From: Arthrobacter sp. PvP023
GTDB lineage: Bacteria > Actinomycetota > Actinomycetes > Actinomycetales > Micrococcaceae
Assembly (NCBI RefSeq): GCF_017832975.1
Contig: NZ_JAFIBI010000001.1
Span: forward strand, 930,001 to 994,000
Direction: 5' to 3'
DNA length: 64,000 bases
Each line of letters opens with the position of its first letter. Position 1 is the stretch's first letter. A program made the position numbers and the translations under genes. Positions 7,872 to 16,649 of the stretch are shown here, piece after piece. A model generated the notes under the pieces. It searched no databases, was not told the DNA's origin, and saw only the letters and a program-made list of their open reading frames with translations.

Positions 7872-8756
7872 ATGGCGGGAATGCCACCAGCCACGCTGGG
7901 AGTGAGTGACGCCGTCGTCCAGGGCCTGGTCCGGGACCAGCGGCCCGACCTCGGCGACCGTCCGTTGGCGCGGGTGGCGAATGGCTGGGACAACGCGACA
8001 TTCCGGCTCGGCGACGACCTGGCCGTCCGTCTGCCGCGTCGGGAGGAGGCCGTTCCGCTGATACTGCATGAGCAGCGCTACCTTCCCGAGATAGCCCGCC
8101 GCTCCCCGGTTGCGGTTCCTGTCCCCGTCCATGCCGGCCGGCCGACGTCGAACTTTCCTTGGCCGTGGAGCATCGTGCGGTGGGTCCCCGGTGCCGCCGC
8201 TGCCGACGCCGGCCTTGCAGACCGCGGGCCCGCCGCCGAGGGCCTGGCCGATTTCCTCCTGTCCCTCCACGTGCCGGCCGACACCGGCGTCCCGGTGAAT
8301 CCTTTCCGCGGCGTCCCGCTGACGGACCGTGACTCTGCAGTTGTGGAACGGCTCGCGGACCGCGGACGCTACCCGCAGGCGGCAGCACTTAGCGCCGTGT
8401 GGGCGCAGGCCTGTGCCGCTGAAGCCTGGGACGGTCCGGCGATGATGCTCCACGGGGACCTCCACCCGGGCAATATCCTTCTGGAGGAGGACGGCTCCCT
8501 GGCCGGCGTCATTGATTTCGGCGACGTCGGGGCAGGGGACCCGGCTGTCGATCTCGCCGTGGGATGGCTGATGTTCGACGGCGGCGCCCGCCAACGCTTC
8601 ATGGACGCCTTGGGCCCCGCAGCGGACAGCGACACCTGGCTGAGGGCCCGCGGCTGGGCTCTCATCCTGTCCACCGCCATGCTGAGCAACTCCGACGATA
8701 ACCCGCGGATGTTCGCCGTCGGGGAGTTCGGGATCAGGCAGATTCTGGAAGGCTGA
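7872..8756 (+). CDS. Aminoglycoside phosphotransferase (APH) family kinase
   Basis: A 294-residue kinase-fold protein. The catalytic loop HGDLHPGNILL and the metal site IDFGDVGAGDPAVDLA are intact, and the N-terminal lobe has NGWDNATFRLG and AVRLPRR. APH-family enzymes phosphorylate aminoglycosides, macrolides, choline, homoserine or other small molecules. This subgroup is common in actinobacteria and usually has no proven drug-resistance role. It is monocistronic, lying between a palindromic repeat and the DUF222 gene. The Shine-Dalgarno is weak (GGAAGG about 13 nt upstream). Confidence 0.85.
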   Translation: MAGMPPATLGVSDAVVQGLVRDQRPDLGDRPLARVANGWDNATFRLGDDLAVRLPRREEAVPLILHEQRYLPEIARRSPVAVPVPVHAGRPTSNFPWPWSIVRWVPGAAAADAGLADRGPAAEGLADFLLSLHVPADTGVPVNPFRGVPLTDRDSAVVERLADRGRYPQAAALSAVWAQACAAEAWDGPAMMLHGDLHPGNILLEEDGSLAGVIDFGDVGAGDPAVDLAVGWLMFDGGARQRFMDALGPAADSDTWLRARGWALILSTAMLSNSDDNPRMFAVGEFGIRQILEG

Positions 8757-8814
8757 CTCTGCCTGCGGCTTTGAAGCGGGGTTTTTTGTCGGTGCCTGCT
8801 GGCATGCTGTGGGT

Positions 8815-10371
8815 ATGGACGGCAAAGCAGTTGCGGAGACGTTGGAGGGCATGGCGGCCTCCCTTTCTGCCTTGGCTGCGTTCGCCGGTCGCGTGGCCGG
8901 AAGCGCGGCCTCGAGTCCCAATCCTCTTCGGGACGAAGCGGACGCGTGCCTGGACGGCATGGCTGAGGCGGGCAGCCTGGAAGCCATGCTGGCCGCGGTG
9001 AAAGTGCACTTCGCCGCCGGATACGCCCGTGCTGCCGCGGCCTTGGCGGCCCCGGTCGTTTCCCCGCAGGAGCGCACCGCCCGGGACATGGCAGTGACAG
9101 CAGAAGTGGCCTGTGCCCTGACTGTCAGCGAAAGATCGGCCGCGGCGTTCCTGGCGGACTCAGTCGCCTTGACCACCCGGTTGCCCCTGACGCTGTCCGC
9201 GCTGCGGTCAGGGAGCATGTCGTGGCAGCACGCACGGGTGATGTGTGATGAAACATCCGGCCTGGACCCCGCCGCTACTGCTGCCCTGGAGGGGCATTTC
9301 CTGGACCCCGAAGCTCCTTTTGCTGCGCGGGGCTGCCCGGCCGGGGAGCTGGTGCCGGGCAGGTTCCGGACCAAAGCGCGCAGCTGGCGTGAGCGGCACC
9401 ACCCGGTAAGTATCGAAGCGCGCCACCGCAAGAGCGTGGAGGACCGTCGGCTGGACTATGCCCCGGACCTGGACGGGATGGCCTGGCTCTCGGCCTACGT
9501 GAGTGCGGACGTGGCAGCTGCGGTGTGGGCCCGTGCCACGGAAGCGGCCCGGGCCCTGCAGGGGCCGGCCGAATCCCGGACCCTGACCCAGCTCCGCGCG
9601 GACGTCACCGCGGACTGGCTCATCGCCGGCGTCACCGAGGGTGTTCCGTCGCCGAAAGCACAGGTCCTGGTGACCGTGCCGGTGTTCTCGCTCCTGGGCG
9701 CCGGGACGGAACCGGCCACACTGGACGGGTACGGTCCCGTTCCGCCGTCCATGGCCCGCCGGCTTGTCGCGGACGGTGCCGGATCGTTCCTGCGTGTGCT
9801 GACCGACCCGCGCAGCGGGGCGCCGCTGGAGATCGGACGCAGCAGCTACCGGGTCCCGAAGGCGATGCGTCAATGGTTACGGCTTCGGGACGGCCGGTGC
9901 CCTTTTCCCGGCTGCACCAACCACTCCCTGGACAACGAAGCGGACCACCTGCTGGCCTGGTCCGACGGCGGCGGCACCGGCATCACCAACCTGGGCCAGC
10001 CATGCCGGAAGCACCACCGGCTCAAACACACCACAGCCTGGCGGCCGGTCGGCGCCACCCGCGACCGGCCACCGGGCTGGATCTCACCCGCAGGACGCTC
10101 CTACCCCAGCGAACAACAGGACTGGGAACCACCCCACTGGCCCGACGCACTAACCGTCGCCCCCGGTCCCGCGGGCCACGACGGCCTCACAGGCGAGGAC
10201 CCCGGGTGGGGACCGGAGTGGGAACCACCCCACTGGCCCGACGTCACCGACCACGCAGTCGGCCCCGCGGACCACGACGGCCACACAGGCGAGGACCCCG
10301 GTCCCGGAGAGACCGGGCCACCATTACCGGTGGACCCCTTCCCTGAATGGGCCCTATTCACCGCGGCGTAG
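8815..10371 (+). CDS. DUF222 / HNH endonuclease signature protein (13E12 type)
   Basis: A 518-residue protein. The N-terminal two thirds match the DUF222 helical region found in the mycobacterial REP13E12 family. An HNH motif follows at about residues 360-400 (CPFPGC...EADHLLAWSDGGGT...LCxxHH-like CRKHHRLKH). The C-terminal 100 residues are Pro/Trp/Gly-rich and contain two tandem 32-residue units (EPPHWPD...GHDG.TGEDPG), visible in the DNA as a 25-base identity at 10123-10147 and 10219-10243. A GTG two codons upstream is an alternative start. Such genes occur in many copies in Arthrobacter genomes; their function is unproven. Confidence 0.85.
   Translation: MDGKAVAETLEGMAASLSALAAFAGRVAGSAASSPNPLRDEADACLDGMAEAGSLEAMLAAVKVHFAAGYARAAAALAAPVVSPQERTARDMAVTAEVACALTVSERSAAAFLADSVALTTRLPLTLSALRSGSMSWQHARVMCDETSGLDPAATAALEGHFLDPEAPFAARGCPAGELVPGRFRTKARSWRERHHPVSIEARHRKSVEDRRLDYAPDLDGMAWLSAYVSADVAAAVWARATEAARALQGPAESRTLTQLRADVTADWLIAGVTEGVPSPKAQVLVTVPVFSLLGAGTEPATLDGYGPVPPSMARRLVADGAGSFLRVLTDPRSGAPLEIGRSSYRVPKAMRQWLRLRDGRCPFPGCTNHSLDNEADHLLAWSDGGGTGITNLGQPCRKHHRLKHTTAWRPVGATRDRPPGWISPAGRSYPSEQQDWEPPHWPDALTVAPGPAGHDGLTGEDPGWGPEWEPPHWPDVTDHAVGPADHDGHTGEDPGPGETGPPLPVDPFPEWALFTAA
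10123..10305 (+). repeat. Tandem 96-base coding repeat (two units) in the DUF222 gene
   Basis: GGGAACCACCCCACTGGCCC recurs exactly 96 bases apart, followed in each unit by a diverged CACGACGGCC...ACAGGCGAGGACCC stretch. It is in frame, so it encodes two 32-residue repeats. Confidence 0.8.
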
Positions 10372-10484
10372 GATCGGCCCTGCTCGGCCCGCGTCCGGGT
10401 GCCCGCTGCCCGTGCCTGCGTTCGGCGCCCCGCGGCGGACCTTATACTCAAGAGTCCAATCCGGACGGCCTTATTGGGGGAGAC

Positions 10485-11279
10485 GTGGACGACGGAACCA
10501 CTGTGCCTGGACGGGAAACACAGGGGTTACCGCCGGTGTACCTGGAAGTGCCGCACCCATCCGGTCTTCAGGGTGCAGGGACCTCCAGACTGCTGAACAC
10601 CGGACTCACGGCGGCTGAAGCTCTTGTCGTCTCTGAACCGGCCCCCGTCCAGTACGCCACCACATCACAAAAACGCACCCGGGATATCTTGGGTGTCACG
10701 TGGATTCTGTCGTGCATCGCCGCAGGCGTGATGTTGTCCATCTACAGCGACGCGGCAGACGGACCCTACCAGGGGGAAGCGGACTGGGCGCTTGTGGTGC
10801 TGGGAATCATCGCGCCGTTCGCCGTCGTCTTCAGCTTCTAACCGCATTGGCAGGAATGGCGGCACAAGAAGCGGCACAAGGCGTGGCTGGCCCGGTTCAT
10901 CGCATCATGGCCGCTGCGCGAAAAACTGGCGAACGTGGAGAGCATCCCCGACGTGTGGCAGCGCATCACCGTGGGCACCATGGCTGACACGCTGGCGGCT
11001 GATCGCGAGGCCATACTGCTGCAAGGCGGCGGCGCGTCCGGAGAGCTTCCCGCCCGGCTGCTAAGCGACGCCCTTGCCGCAGTGGGCGCCTATGCCCGGG
11101 CCGCTTACCTGGATCCCGACTTGCAGGCGTCGGCCCAGCAGGCTGTCGACCGGTTTAGCGAACTGACCGGACGACGGCGGGAAAACGCCCCGCTGGCAGG
11201 CCCGCCGTTCGTGCCGGCTCAACAGCTTCGGCGGCGTCGTAACGGATCCGTCAACGACGTCGGCAGGTTGCCGGACTAG
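10485..11279 (+). pseudogene. Two-TM protein gene interrupted by one in-frame TAA
   Basis: The frame opens at a GTG behind GGGGGAG, with a TATACT box at 10443-10448. It encodes two membrane helices (ILGVTWILSCIAAGVMLSIY and WALVVLGIIAPFAVVFSF) and then meets TAA at 10839-10841. The same frame stays open for another 145 codons to the TAG at 11277. The residues right after the stop (PHWQEWRHKKRHKAW) are the basic, amphipathic flank expected after a membrane helix. A single TAT or TAC (Tyr) to TAA change explains the break. The intact product would be about 264 residues, with a helical cytoplasmic domain ending GRRRENAPL. It could be a sequencing error, a real nonsense mutation, or two separately translated pieces (an ATG-like restart is not obvious). 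Function unknown. Confidence 0.7.
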
Positions 11280-11292
11280 CCGCCGTCGTCCT
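11169..11292. repeat. Palindrome-family arms split by 98 bases
   Basis: The left arm GGACGACGGCGGGA (11169-11182) lies inside the 3' end of the interrupted gene. The right arm CCGCCGTCGTCC (11281-11292) lies just past its stop. All other complete copies have a 2-4 base centre. Confidence 0.5.
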
Positions 11293-11293
11293 C

Positions 11294-11818
11294 TCACAAT
11301 CCGTTCACAAAGTCCTCGGCAAACCGCCTGACACCATCCCACTCGGTGTAGACGTAATCCTGCGACGTGTCGGTATCCAGGCTGCCTTTGTCGCTGGCAA
11401 TCTTCTTCATCATGTGCCGCTTGAGGAACCCGTACTGCGTGTAGAGCAGCGCCCCTCCGAAGAGTCCCACCTGAGCCGGCCGCCAGCCCGTTTCATGCTC
11501 GAATTTCTCGACGTAGCTCTCCGCGTTCTCGGCGTCCCCGTGCGCAGCCAGGCTGACAGAGAAGAGCGCGGACGGAAGGCGTTTCAGGACATCACCGTTT
11601 TTCCGCACGAAGTCCCGGACGTAGTCTTCGTGCTTTCCCATGTGGACCGACGCGCCGACGATCACGGCGTCGTACCCGTCCGGGATCGTGTCCCCGGCCT
11701 GCTTGATGTCCGCCGTCTGCGCGTCGTGCCCGTGTGCCCGCACCACATCCGAGATGTACTCGGCGATCTTGGCGGTCTGCCCCTCGGTGGTCCCGTAAGG
11801 AAGGTAGATATTGGCCAT
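11294..11818 (-). CDS. Flavodoxin-domain protein (HemG-like)
   Basis: A 174-residue protein. The N-terminal loop YGTTEGQTAKIAEYI is the FMN phosphate-binding site of flavodoxins. GASVHMGKHEDYVRDFVRKN and the following LFSVSLAA resemble menaquinone-dependent protoporphyrinogen oxidase (HemG/YfkO-type) proteins. The C-terminal FLKRHMMKKIA region is also typical of that group. AAGGAGG lies 6 nt before the ATG. The enzyme probably carries FMN and moves electrons; a heme-synthesis role is not shown by the context, since the neighbours are unrelated. Confidence 0.8.
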   Translation of the reverse strand: MANIYLPYGTTEGQTAKIAEYISDVVRAHGHDAQTADIKQAGDTIPDGYDAVIVGASVHMGKHEDYVRDFVRKNGDVLKRLPSALFSVSLAAHGDAENAESYVEKFEHETGWRPAQVGLFGGALLYTQYGFLKRHMMKKIASDKGSLDTDTSQDYVYTEWDGVRRFAEDFVNGL

Positions 11819-11969
11819 GATTGGCCTCCTTGTGCTGACGGCCCGCGCGCGAAGAGGGCATCGCCTGAATGATCCACGGACCTTCTCGTACCAGTCTGTG
11901 CACGCCCGGGATGCAGCCGTAGGGTCGAACGACCCGGAACAGGAGCCGGACTCGTTCCCCGGCGGGGAA

Positions 11970-12001
11970 CGTACGACGGCGGGAGATCCCGCCGTCGTAC
12001 G
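11970..12001. repeat. Palindromic repeat copy
   Basis: CGTACGACGGCGGGA-GA-TCCCGCCGTCGTACG, a 15-bp stem with a 2-base centre, 28 bases past the stop of the leftward amidohydrolase gene. Confidence 0.9.
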
Positions 12002-12028
12002 CTCACCGCATTCCTCCCAGTCGATCAG

Positions 12029-13261
12029 CTACCCGGCTGAATGCGGAAGAACAGCCAGCCCGTCGGCGACGAGCCGGCCGTCGTGGATGACGGTGCGGTC
12101 GGTGCCGCGGTCCATGATGGTGCTCGTGATGGTCTCGCCGTCGACCAGGACGATGTCGGCCCGGTCGCCTGGGGCCAGGCCCTGCCGGTCGTCGGGGCTG
12201 GTGAGCCGCGGGACGGTGCGGTCCATGATGGACGCGCCTCCGATGGTGGCGATCGCCGCGCAGTGCTCGATCAGCCGGTCCTTGCGCAGCCGGTGGGTAA
12301 AGGCCAGCTGCCACGTGCGGTCGAGCATGTCGCAATTGCCATACGGGCTCCAGTAATCCCGTTGACCGTCCTCGCCCAGACCTACACGGATCCCGGCCTC
12401 CGTCATTCGGGCCAGGTCGAACTGGGTGCCGCCACTTGCCGGGGCCACGGTCGCCCAGGCGACGTCCAGCTCGGCCATCTGCTCCACGATCCGGGCGGTC
12501 ACATCGGGGTGGACGTTGGCCAGATCGTAGGCGTGGGAAAGTGAGACGCGTCCCTGCATGCCCAGCGCGCGGGTGCGTTCGAAGACAAGTTCCGCGCTGA
12601 AGACCCCCAGCTGGCCAGGCTCGTGCAGGTGAATATCCACGTCCACCCCGTACTTCTCAGCCAGCCCGAAGACGATGTCCAGGTGGCGAACCGGGTCGCG
12701 GTCCAGCTGGCAGGGATCAATGCCGCCGATGGTCGTCGCCCCCGCACGGAGGGCCTCCTCAAGGAGCGGGACAGTGCCATCCTCGAGCAGGAGGCCTGCC
12801 TGGGGGAAAGCCATGACCTCGACATCGGCGGCGTGGGCGAAGCGCTCCTTGGCCGCCATGACTGCTTCGAAGCGCTCAAGTTTGCAGTCCACATCGATCT
12901 GCGCGTAGGAACGGACGCGCGTTGTGCCCCGCGCAATCATCCGCTCCAGCGTTCCCGCCACGACATCCTTGTAGGGGATGGGGGTGTCTCGCCAGTTTTC
13001 CCTGTCGTTGCACATCATGTTCCATACGCCGGGCGAGGCGGTGTGCTCCCGGAACGGCAGTCCGATCCGGGTCGAGTCAAGGTGGACGTGCACGTCTGTG
13101 AACGCCGGCATGGCAATCCGGCTGCGCCCGTCGATTGCCCTGCCGCCGGCGCCTGCTGATATTTCGCCGGTCCCCGCAGGGTGAACGGCCGCAATCCGCC
13201 CCTCGTGAACCTCGAGGTCTACTGCGTCCCCGCCCCAAGGGCGGACGTTGGTGATGAGCAT
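12029..13261 (-). CDS. Amidohydrolase, cytosine-deaminase-like
   Basis: A 410-residue metal-dependent hydrolase. The metal site DVHVHLD (H58, H60) is intact, later histidines sit in DIHLHEPG and SLSHAYDL, and the conserved aspartate is in GLGEDGQRDYWSP. The layout (HxH, IHLHEP, SHA, D-G-x-x-D) resembles cytosine deaminase and related ring-deaminating or ring-opening enzymes. The exact substrate is not readable. It is the second gene of a leftward operon after the DUF3100 permease, with a strong hairpin in the 86-base gap, so its expression may be set by attenuation. The permease pairing suggests it acts on an imported compound. Confidence 0.8.
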   Translation of the reverse strand: MLITNVRPWGGDAVDLEVHEGRIAAVHPAGTGEISAGAGGRAIDGRSRIAMPAFTDVHVHLDSTRIGLPFREHTASPGVWNMMCNDRENWRDTPIPYKDVVAGTLERMIARGTTRVRSYAQIDVDCKLERFEAVMAAKERFAHAADVEVMAFPQAGLLLEDGTVPLLEEALRAGATTIGGIDPCQLDRDPVRHLDIVFGLAEKYGVDVDIHLHEPGQLGVFSAELVFERTRALGMQGRVSLSHAYDLANVHPDVTARIVEQMAELDVAWATVAPASGGTQFDLARMTEAGIRVGLGEDGQRDYWSPYGNCDMLDRTWQLAFTHRLRKDRLIEHCAAIATIGGASIMDRTVPRLTSPDDRQGLAPGDRADIVLVDGETITSTIMDRGTDRTVIHDGRLVADGLAVLPHSAG

Positions 13262-13293
13262 GATTCATTCCTTTCGGGTGGGCTGGGGACGAC

Positions 13294-13337
13294 GGTAGGG
13301 AAGGCGCCGGTACCGTGGCACCGGCGCCTTCCCTACC
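13294..13337 (-). terminator. Strong intercistronic hairpin between permease and amidohydrolase
   Basis: GGTAGGGAAGGCGCCGGT (13294-13311) and its exact reverse complement (13320-13337) form an 18-bp stem with an 8-base loop. There is no T-run on either side. It lies between two genes read leftward and may lower expression of the second gene or protect the end of the first message. Confidence 0.65.
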
Positions 13338-13347
13338 GCACCATGGA

Positions 13348-14805
13348 CTAGAAGTGGAAGGCAACCTGTGCAATCGCTGCCGCGGCGACGAAGCTCGCCG
13401 TGAACGTCATCAGGGCGACGATGATGATCTTCCAGCTCAGTGAGCGCAGCGCCTTCACGTCCCGGCCCAGTGACATGCCGATCAGGGCGATCATGGGCAG
13501 GCCCGCGAAGAGGACGCTGATGTGCTGGGTGGCGGAGGCGACGAAGGGGCCGATGGGCAGGAACGTCGCGGAGGCAATGGTGGCCAGGGCCAGCACCCAG
13601 ATACTGGACGGGACAACCGGGACGAGCTTCGCGAGTACCAGCGCGATCGCTGTGAGAGCCAGCAGGATAAGGATGCCGACGACGTCCAACGTTTGTGCTG
13701 AACCGGTGCCGAGGGCGTTCAGCAGGAAACCGGCCACTCCGGTCGCTGCGAATGCGATCAGCCACGTCCTGGGTGTCCGGACAACTGTGGGATCCGCTTC
13801 GATTCCGTTGACGTCCACGGTGTCGGTGCCAGACGCCTCTCCGGAGTCGGTCAATGCCCCTCCCGGGAGCGCCGTGCCCGTGCTGCCCGCCCGGGCGCCT
13901 ACTGCAGCGCCAGCGGGGACACTGTGGCGGACGCGTCGGCCGAGGTCGTCCCGGCCGAAGATGCGGGACCACATCCTGTAGAGCTTCTGGCACATCGGCA
14001 ACGCGATAAAGACGCCGGCGTAGAAGCCGACGATGTTGGTCACGAGGTTGGATAGCGCTGCGAGGGCCATGATCTCACCGGCCATCTCGGGGTAGAGGAT
14101 GGACAGGGCGCCGACGCCCCCGAGCATCATGGAAGCGGACCCCAGTCCCAGGCCCAACGCGAGGGCGCGGGGATCAAAGAAGTCCAGTCCGCCGAGAAGA
14201 CCGGCGAGCAGGGAGATGAACACGGCGCCGAATACACTGCCCAGCACCCACACTGCGAAGACACCGCGGTACTCGGGGGAGCGGACGCCGAAGCGCTGGA
14301 TGGCGAAGGCAAGGTAGGACTCACGGTCGATCGACCAGGTGGCGCCGATTGCAGTGCGGCCCAATCCAAGGGCGACTGCCACCGGCAGGGCCAGGATCAC
14401 GGTGCCGACCACGTGCCCGACCTCCTGGAGGAGTATGGCGGGGCCAATGTCGGTGAACTTCGTCAGCGACGGGCCAATTTGGGTCCCGAGGCCTGCCAGG
14501 AAGAAAACGATGGATACATCCATCAGGTGTGTGGACACCGCACGGGCACGCCCTCCGATCGGCTTCCACTTCTGGACCCCGAGGAATCCGCCGATGAGCA
14601 CGGTCCACAGGATGGGCATGAGGACGATTGCGGCCGGACCGAGCTGCAACTTGTGGGTGCCGATTGTAATGGCCACGGCACAGACGGCTGTGGAGAGCGC
14701 GATCATCCCGAGCCACAGGGTGGGCCGGGCACGGAAAGAACGGGAGGGCGGCGCGTCCACTAAGGCGGATACCGGGCCGCCTGTGGTCTTCGTTTCGTGG
14801 GGCAT
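13348..14805 (-). CDS. DUF3100 family membrane permease, copy 1
   Basis: A 485-residue polytopic membrane protein with about ten to twelve hydrophobic segments. PAILLQEVGHVVGTVILALPVAVALGLGR and the Ser/Gly/Met-rich LGSASMMLGG helix match the DUF3100 family, putative substrate carriers seen next to hydrolase genes. A hydrophilic loop of about 70 residues lies in the middle. It is a paralogue of the gene at 19934. The ATG at 14805 has GGAAAGG 6 nt upstream; in-frame starts further up would run into the divergent promoter. Transcription probably starts near the TTTGGTATACCAAA operator at 14873. Confidence 0.8.
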   Translation of the reverse strand: MPHETKTTGGPVSALVDAPPSRSFRARPTLWLGMIALSTAVCAVAITIGTHKLQLGPAAIVLMPILWTVLIGGFLGVQKWKPIGGRARAVSTHLMDVSIVFFLAGLGTQIGPSLTKFTDIGPAILLQEVGHVVGTVILALPVAVALGLGRTAIGATWSIDRESYLAFAIQRFGVRSPEYRGVFAVWVLGSVFGAVFISLLAGLLGGLDFFDPRALALGLGLGSASMMLGGVGALSILYPEMAGEIMALAALSNLVTNIVGFYAGVFIALPMCQKLYRMWSRIFGRDDLGRRVRHSVPAGAAVGARAGSTGTALPGGALTDSGEASGTDTVDVNGIEADPTVVRTPRTWLIAFAATGVAGFLLNALGTGSAQTLDVVGILILLALTAIALVLAKLVPVVPSSIWVLALATIASATFLPIGPFVASATQHISVLFAGLPMIALIGMSLGRDVKALRSLSWKIIIVALMTFTASFVAAAAIAQVAFHF

Positions 14806-14872
14806 GGCGCAGGCCTTTCCAAGGAGGAGTTGGGGATCAGGACAAAGGCGTCTCGCATTTGCGGAAGCAAGC

Positions 14873-14886
14873 TTTGGTATACCAAA
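14873..14886. promoter_or_regulatory. TTTGGTATACCAAA operator, probable GntR site
   Basis: A perfect 14-base palindrome between the divergent permease and amidohydrolase genes. A TATACT -10 box (14893-14898) starts 6 nt after it on the + strand, so bound protein would cover the -35/-10 spacer. GntR/FadR-type repressors commonly bind TGGTATACCA-like sites, and a GntR gene ends this cluster at 19773. Confidence 0.7.
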
Positions 14887-14969
14887 TGACTGTATACTCG
14901 TACCCATTGAGAGGCAAGTCACATTTTTCAAACGCCGGTAATACCCGGCCGCTGCCCCAAGGAGGCACC

Positions 14970-16457
14970 TTGTACACGAAGATCTCGGCCCGGTACGTTC
15001 TGGGGTTCGACGGAACGCGGCACACGCTCATCGCGGATGGCGAAGTCGTCTTCGAAGGAGATTCCATCATCTTCGTGGGCCGAAACTATGAGGGCCCGGT
15101 CGATGAGGAACGCGACTTTGGCCAGAGCCTGGTGATGCCCGGACTGATCGACCTGGATGCCCTCGCCGACATCGACCACCTCATCCTGGACTCGTGGCCC
15201 TCGCCTGATGTCGCCGCCGGCCACCTGTGGTCGGATGACTACTTCGCCAACCGCCGCCGGGACGTGTTCACGCCGTCGGAACGCGCCACCATCCGCGAAT
15301 TCGCCCTTGCCCAACTCGCCCTGCACGGGATTACCACCTACATGCCGATCGCCTCCGAGATCCACAGTTCCTGGGCCGAAGGCTTCGACGAACTGGTCGA
15401 CATGGCAGAGACCAGCCGACGGATCGGACTGCGGGGCTACCTCGGCCCCGCCTACCGTTCCGGGGTCCACGTCACCACTGCCGCAGGCAGCCGCGAGGTC
15501 CACTTCGACGAGGCCCGGGGGCTTGCGGGCCTGAGCGACGCTGAGCGTTTCATCGACCACGCCGCCGGCCTCGAAGACCCCCTCGTCACTGGGGTATTGC
15601 TGCCGTGCCGCATCGAGACGCTGTCCGAAAACCTCATGCGGGAGACGGCGAGGATCGCCCGGGACCGGGACGCAATTGTCCGGCTCCACTGCCTCCAGTC
15701 GCCCCTCGAGGACGAGCTCCTGCAGCGTTCAGCCGGACACGGTGTCCTGGAACTCCTCGAATCCACCGGCCTGTTCGGCACCCGCCTTCTCATTCCGCAC
15801 GGGGTGGTGATCAACGGCAAGGACCCCGCCGCGTCGGCTTCCGGAGGCCCGCTGGACATGCTGGCCCGGCACGGCGTCAGCGTTGTCCACTGCCCGCTGA
15901 CCTCGTTCCGCTACCAGAAACAGCTTGTTTCGTTCGACCGCTTCCGCAAGGCCGGAATCAACCTGTGCCTGGGTACGGACTCCTTCCCGCCGGACCTTGT
16001 GCGGGGCATGGACGTCGGCATGCACCTGACCCGGATGGTTGAGGAGAGGCCGGATGCCGGGACCCTGGCCGACTACTTCGACGCCGCGACCCTCGGCGGC
16101 GCACGAGCCCTCGGCCGGCCTGACCTGGGGAGGTTGGCGCCCGGCATGCAAGCCGACATCACGGTGGTCTCCCTGGGCCACTTCGGCGACGGCGTCGTCG
16201 AAGACCCGCTGCGCACCCTCGTGCTCAACGGGACGGCGCGCCAGGTGACCGACACCTTCGTTGCCGGGCGTCCCGTGGTGGTCGGCGGTGCCCTGCCCGG
16301 CGTTGACCTTGACGCGCTACGGGCTGAGGGGCAGCGGCTGTTCGACGAGATGCGGGCCGCCTACTCGGTTCGGGACGTCCGTCTCCGGAAGCCCGACGAG
16401 CTGTTCCCGCCCACCTATCCGCGCGCGGAAATCGCAAGGCCGGTTGCTGTCCCGTAG
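14970..16457 (+). CDS. Amidohydrolase-superfamily protein lacking the HxH metal motif
   Basis: A 495-residue protein of the ATZ/TRZ (chlorohydrolase/deaminase) branch. Conserved later ligands are present: H240 (VRLHCLQS), H277 (IPHGVV) and D337 (LGTDSFPPD), plus the C-terminal ALGRPDLGRLAPGMQADI composite strand. Where the family has PGLIN-x-HxH, this protein reads PGLIDLDALAD (61-65), so both histidines are gone. Either it binds metal in another way or the chemistry differs. The TTG start has AAGGAGG at ideal spacing, while upstream in-frame ATGs lie inside the operator and promoter. It is first in the rightward half of the GntR cluster. Confidence 0.78.
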   Translation: MYTKISARYVLGFDGTRHTLIADGEVVFEGDSIIFVGRNYEGPVDEERDFGQSLVMPGLIDLDALADIDHLILDSWPSPDVAAGHLWSDDYFANRRRDVFTPSERATIREFALAQLALHGITTYMPIASEIHSSWAEGFDELVDMAETSRRIGLRGYLGPAYRSGVHVTTAAGSREVHFDEARGLAGLSDAERFIDHAAGLEDPLVTGVLLPCRIETLSENLMRETARIARDRDAIVRLHCLQSPLEDELLQRSAGHGVLELLESTGLFGTRLLIPHGVVINGKDPAASASGGPLDMLARHGVSVVHCPLTSFRYQKQLVSFDRFRKAGINLCLGTDSFPPDLVRGMDVGMHLTRMVEERPDAGTLADYFDAATLGGARALGRPDLGRLAPGMQADITVVSLGHFGDGVVEDPLRTLVLNGTARQVTDTFVAGRPVVVGGALPGVDLDALRAEGQRLFDEMRAAYSVRDVRLRKPDELFPPTYPRAEIARPVAVP

Positions 16458-16496
16458 CGACTGAAACCACAAACTCTTTACCTGGCCGCTCTTGGC

Positions 16497-16508
16497 TTGG
16501 TATACCAA
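16497..16508 (+). promoter_or_regulatory. TTGGTATACCAA operator, second copy
   Basis: Same 12-base core as at 14874-14885, and again 6 nt before a -10-like hexamer (TATGGT at 16515-16520). It stands in the 192-base gap between the two rightward amidohydrolase genes, which suggests an internal promoter under the same repressor. Confidence 0.7.
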
Positions 16509-16649
16509 AAGCGGTATGGTGGGGACATACGAGGGTTACCAGCTCATTGTGGGGAAAGCTCCTCCGCCCTCAGTCAAACCACGACTTTTTGACCTGCTGA
16601 CATCGGCGCCCGCAGTGCCGCGGAGCGGCCCATTCCATTGGAGAAAACA

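Noticed and set aside
8781..8790. GGGGTTTTTTG as an intrinsic terminator after the APH gene
   Set aside because: There is a T-run but I could not find a convincing GC stem directly before it; it may only be part of the next promoter.
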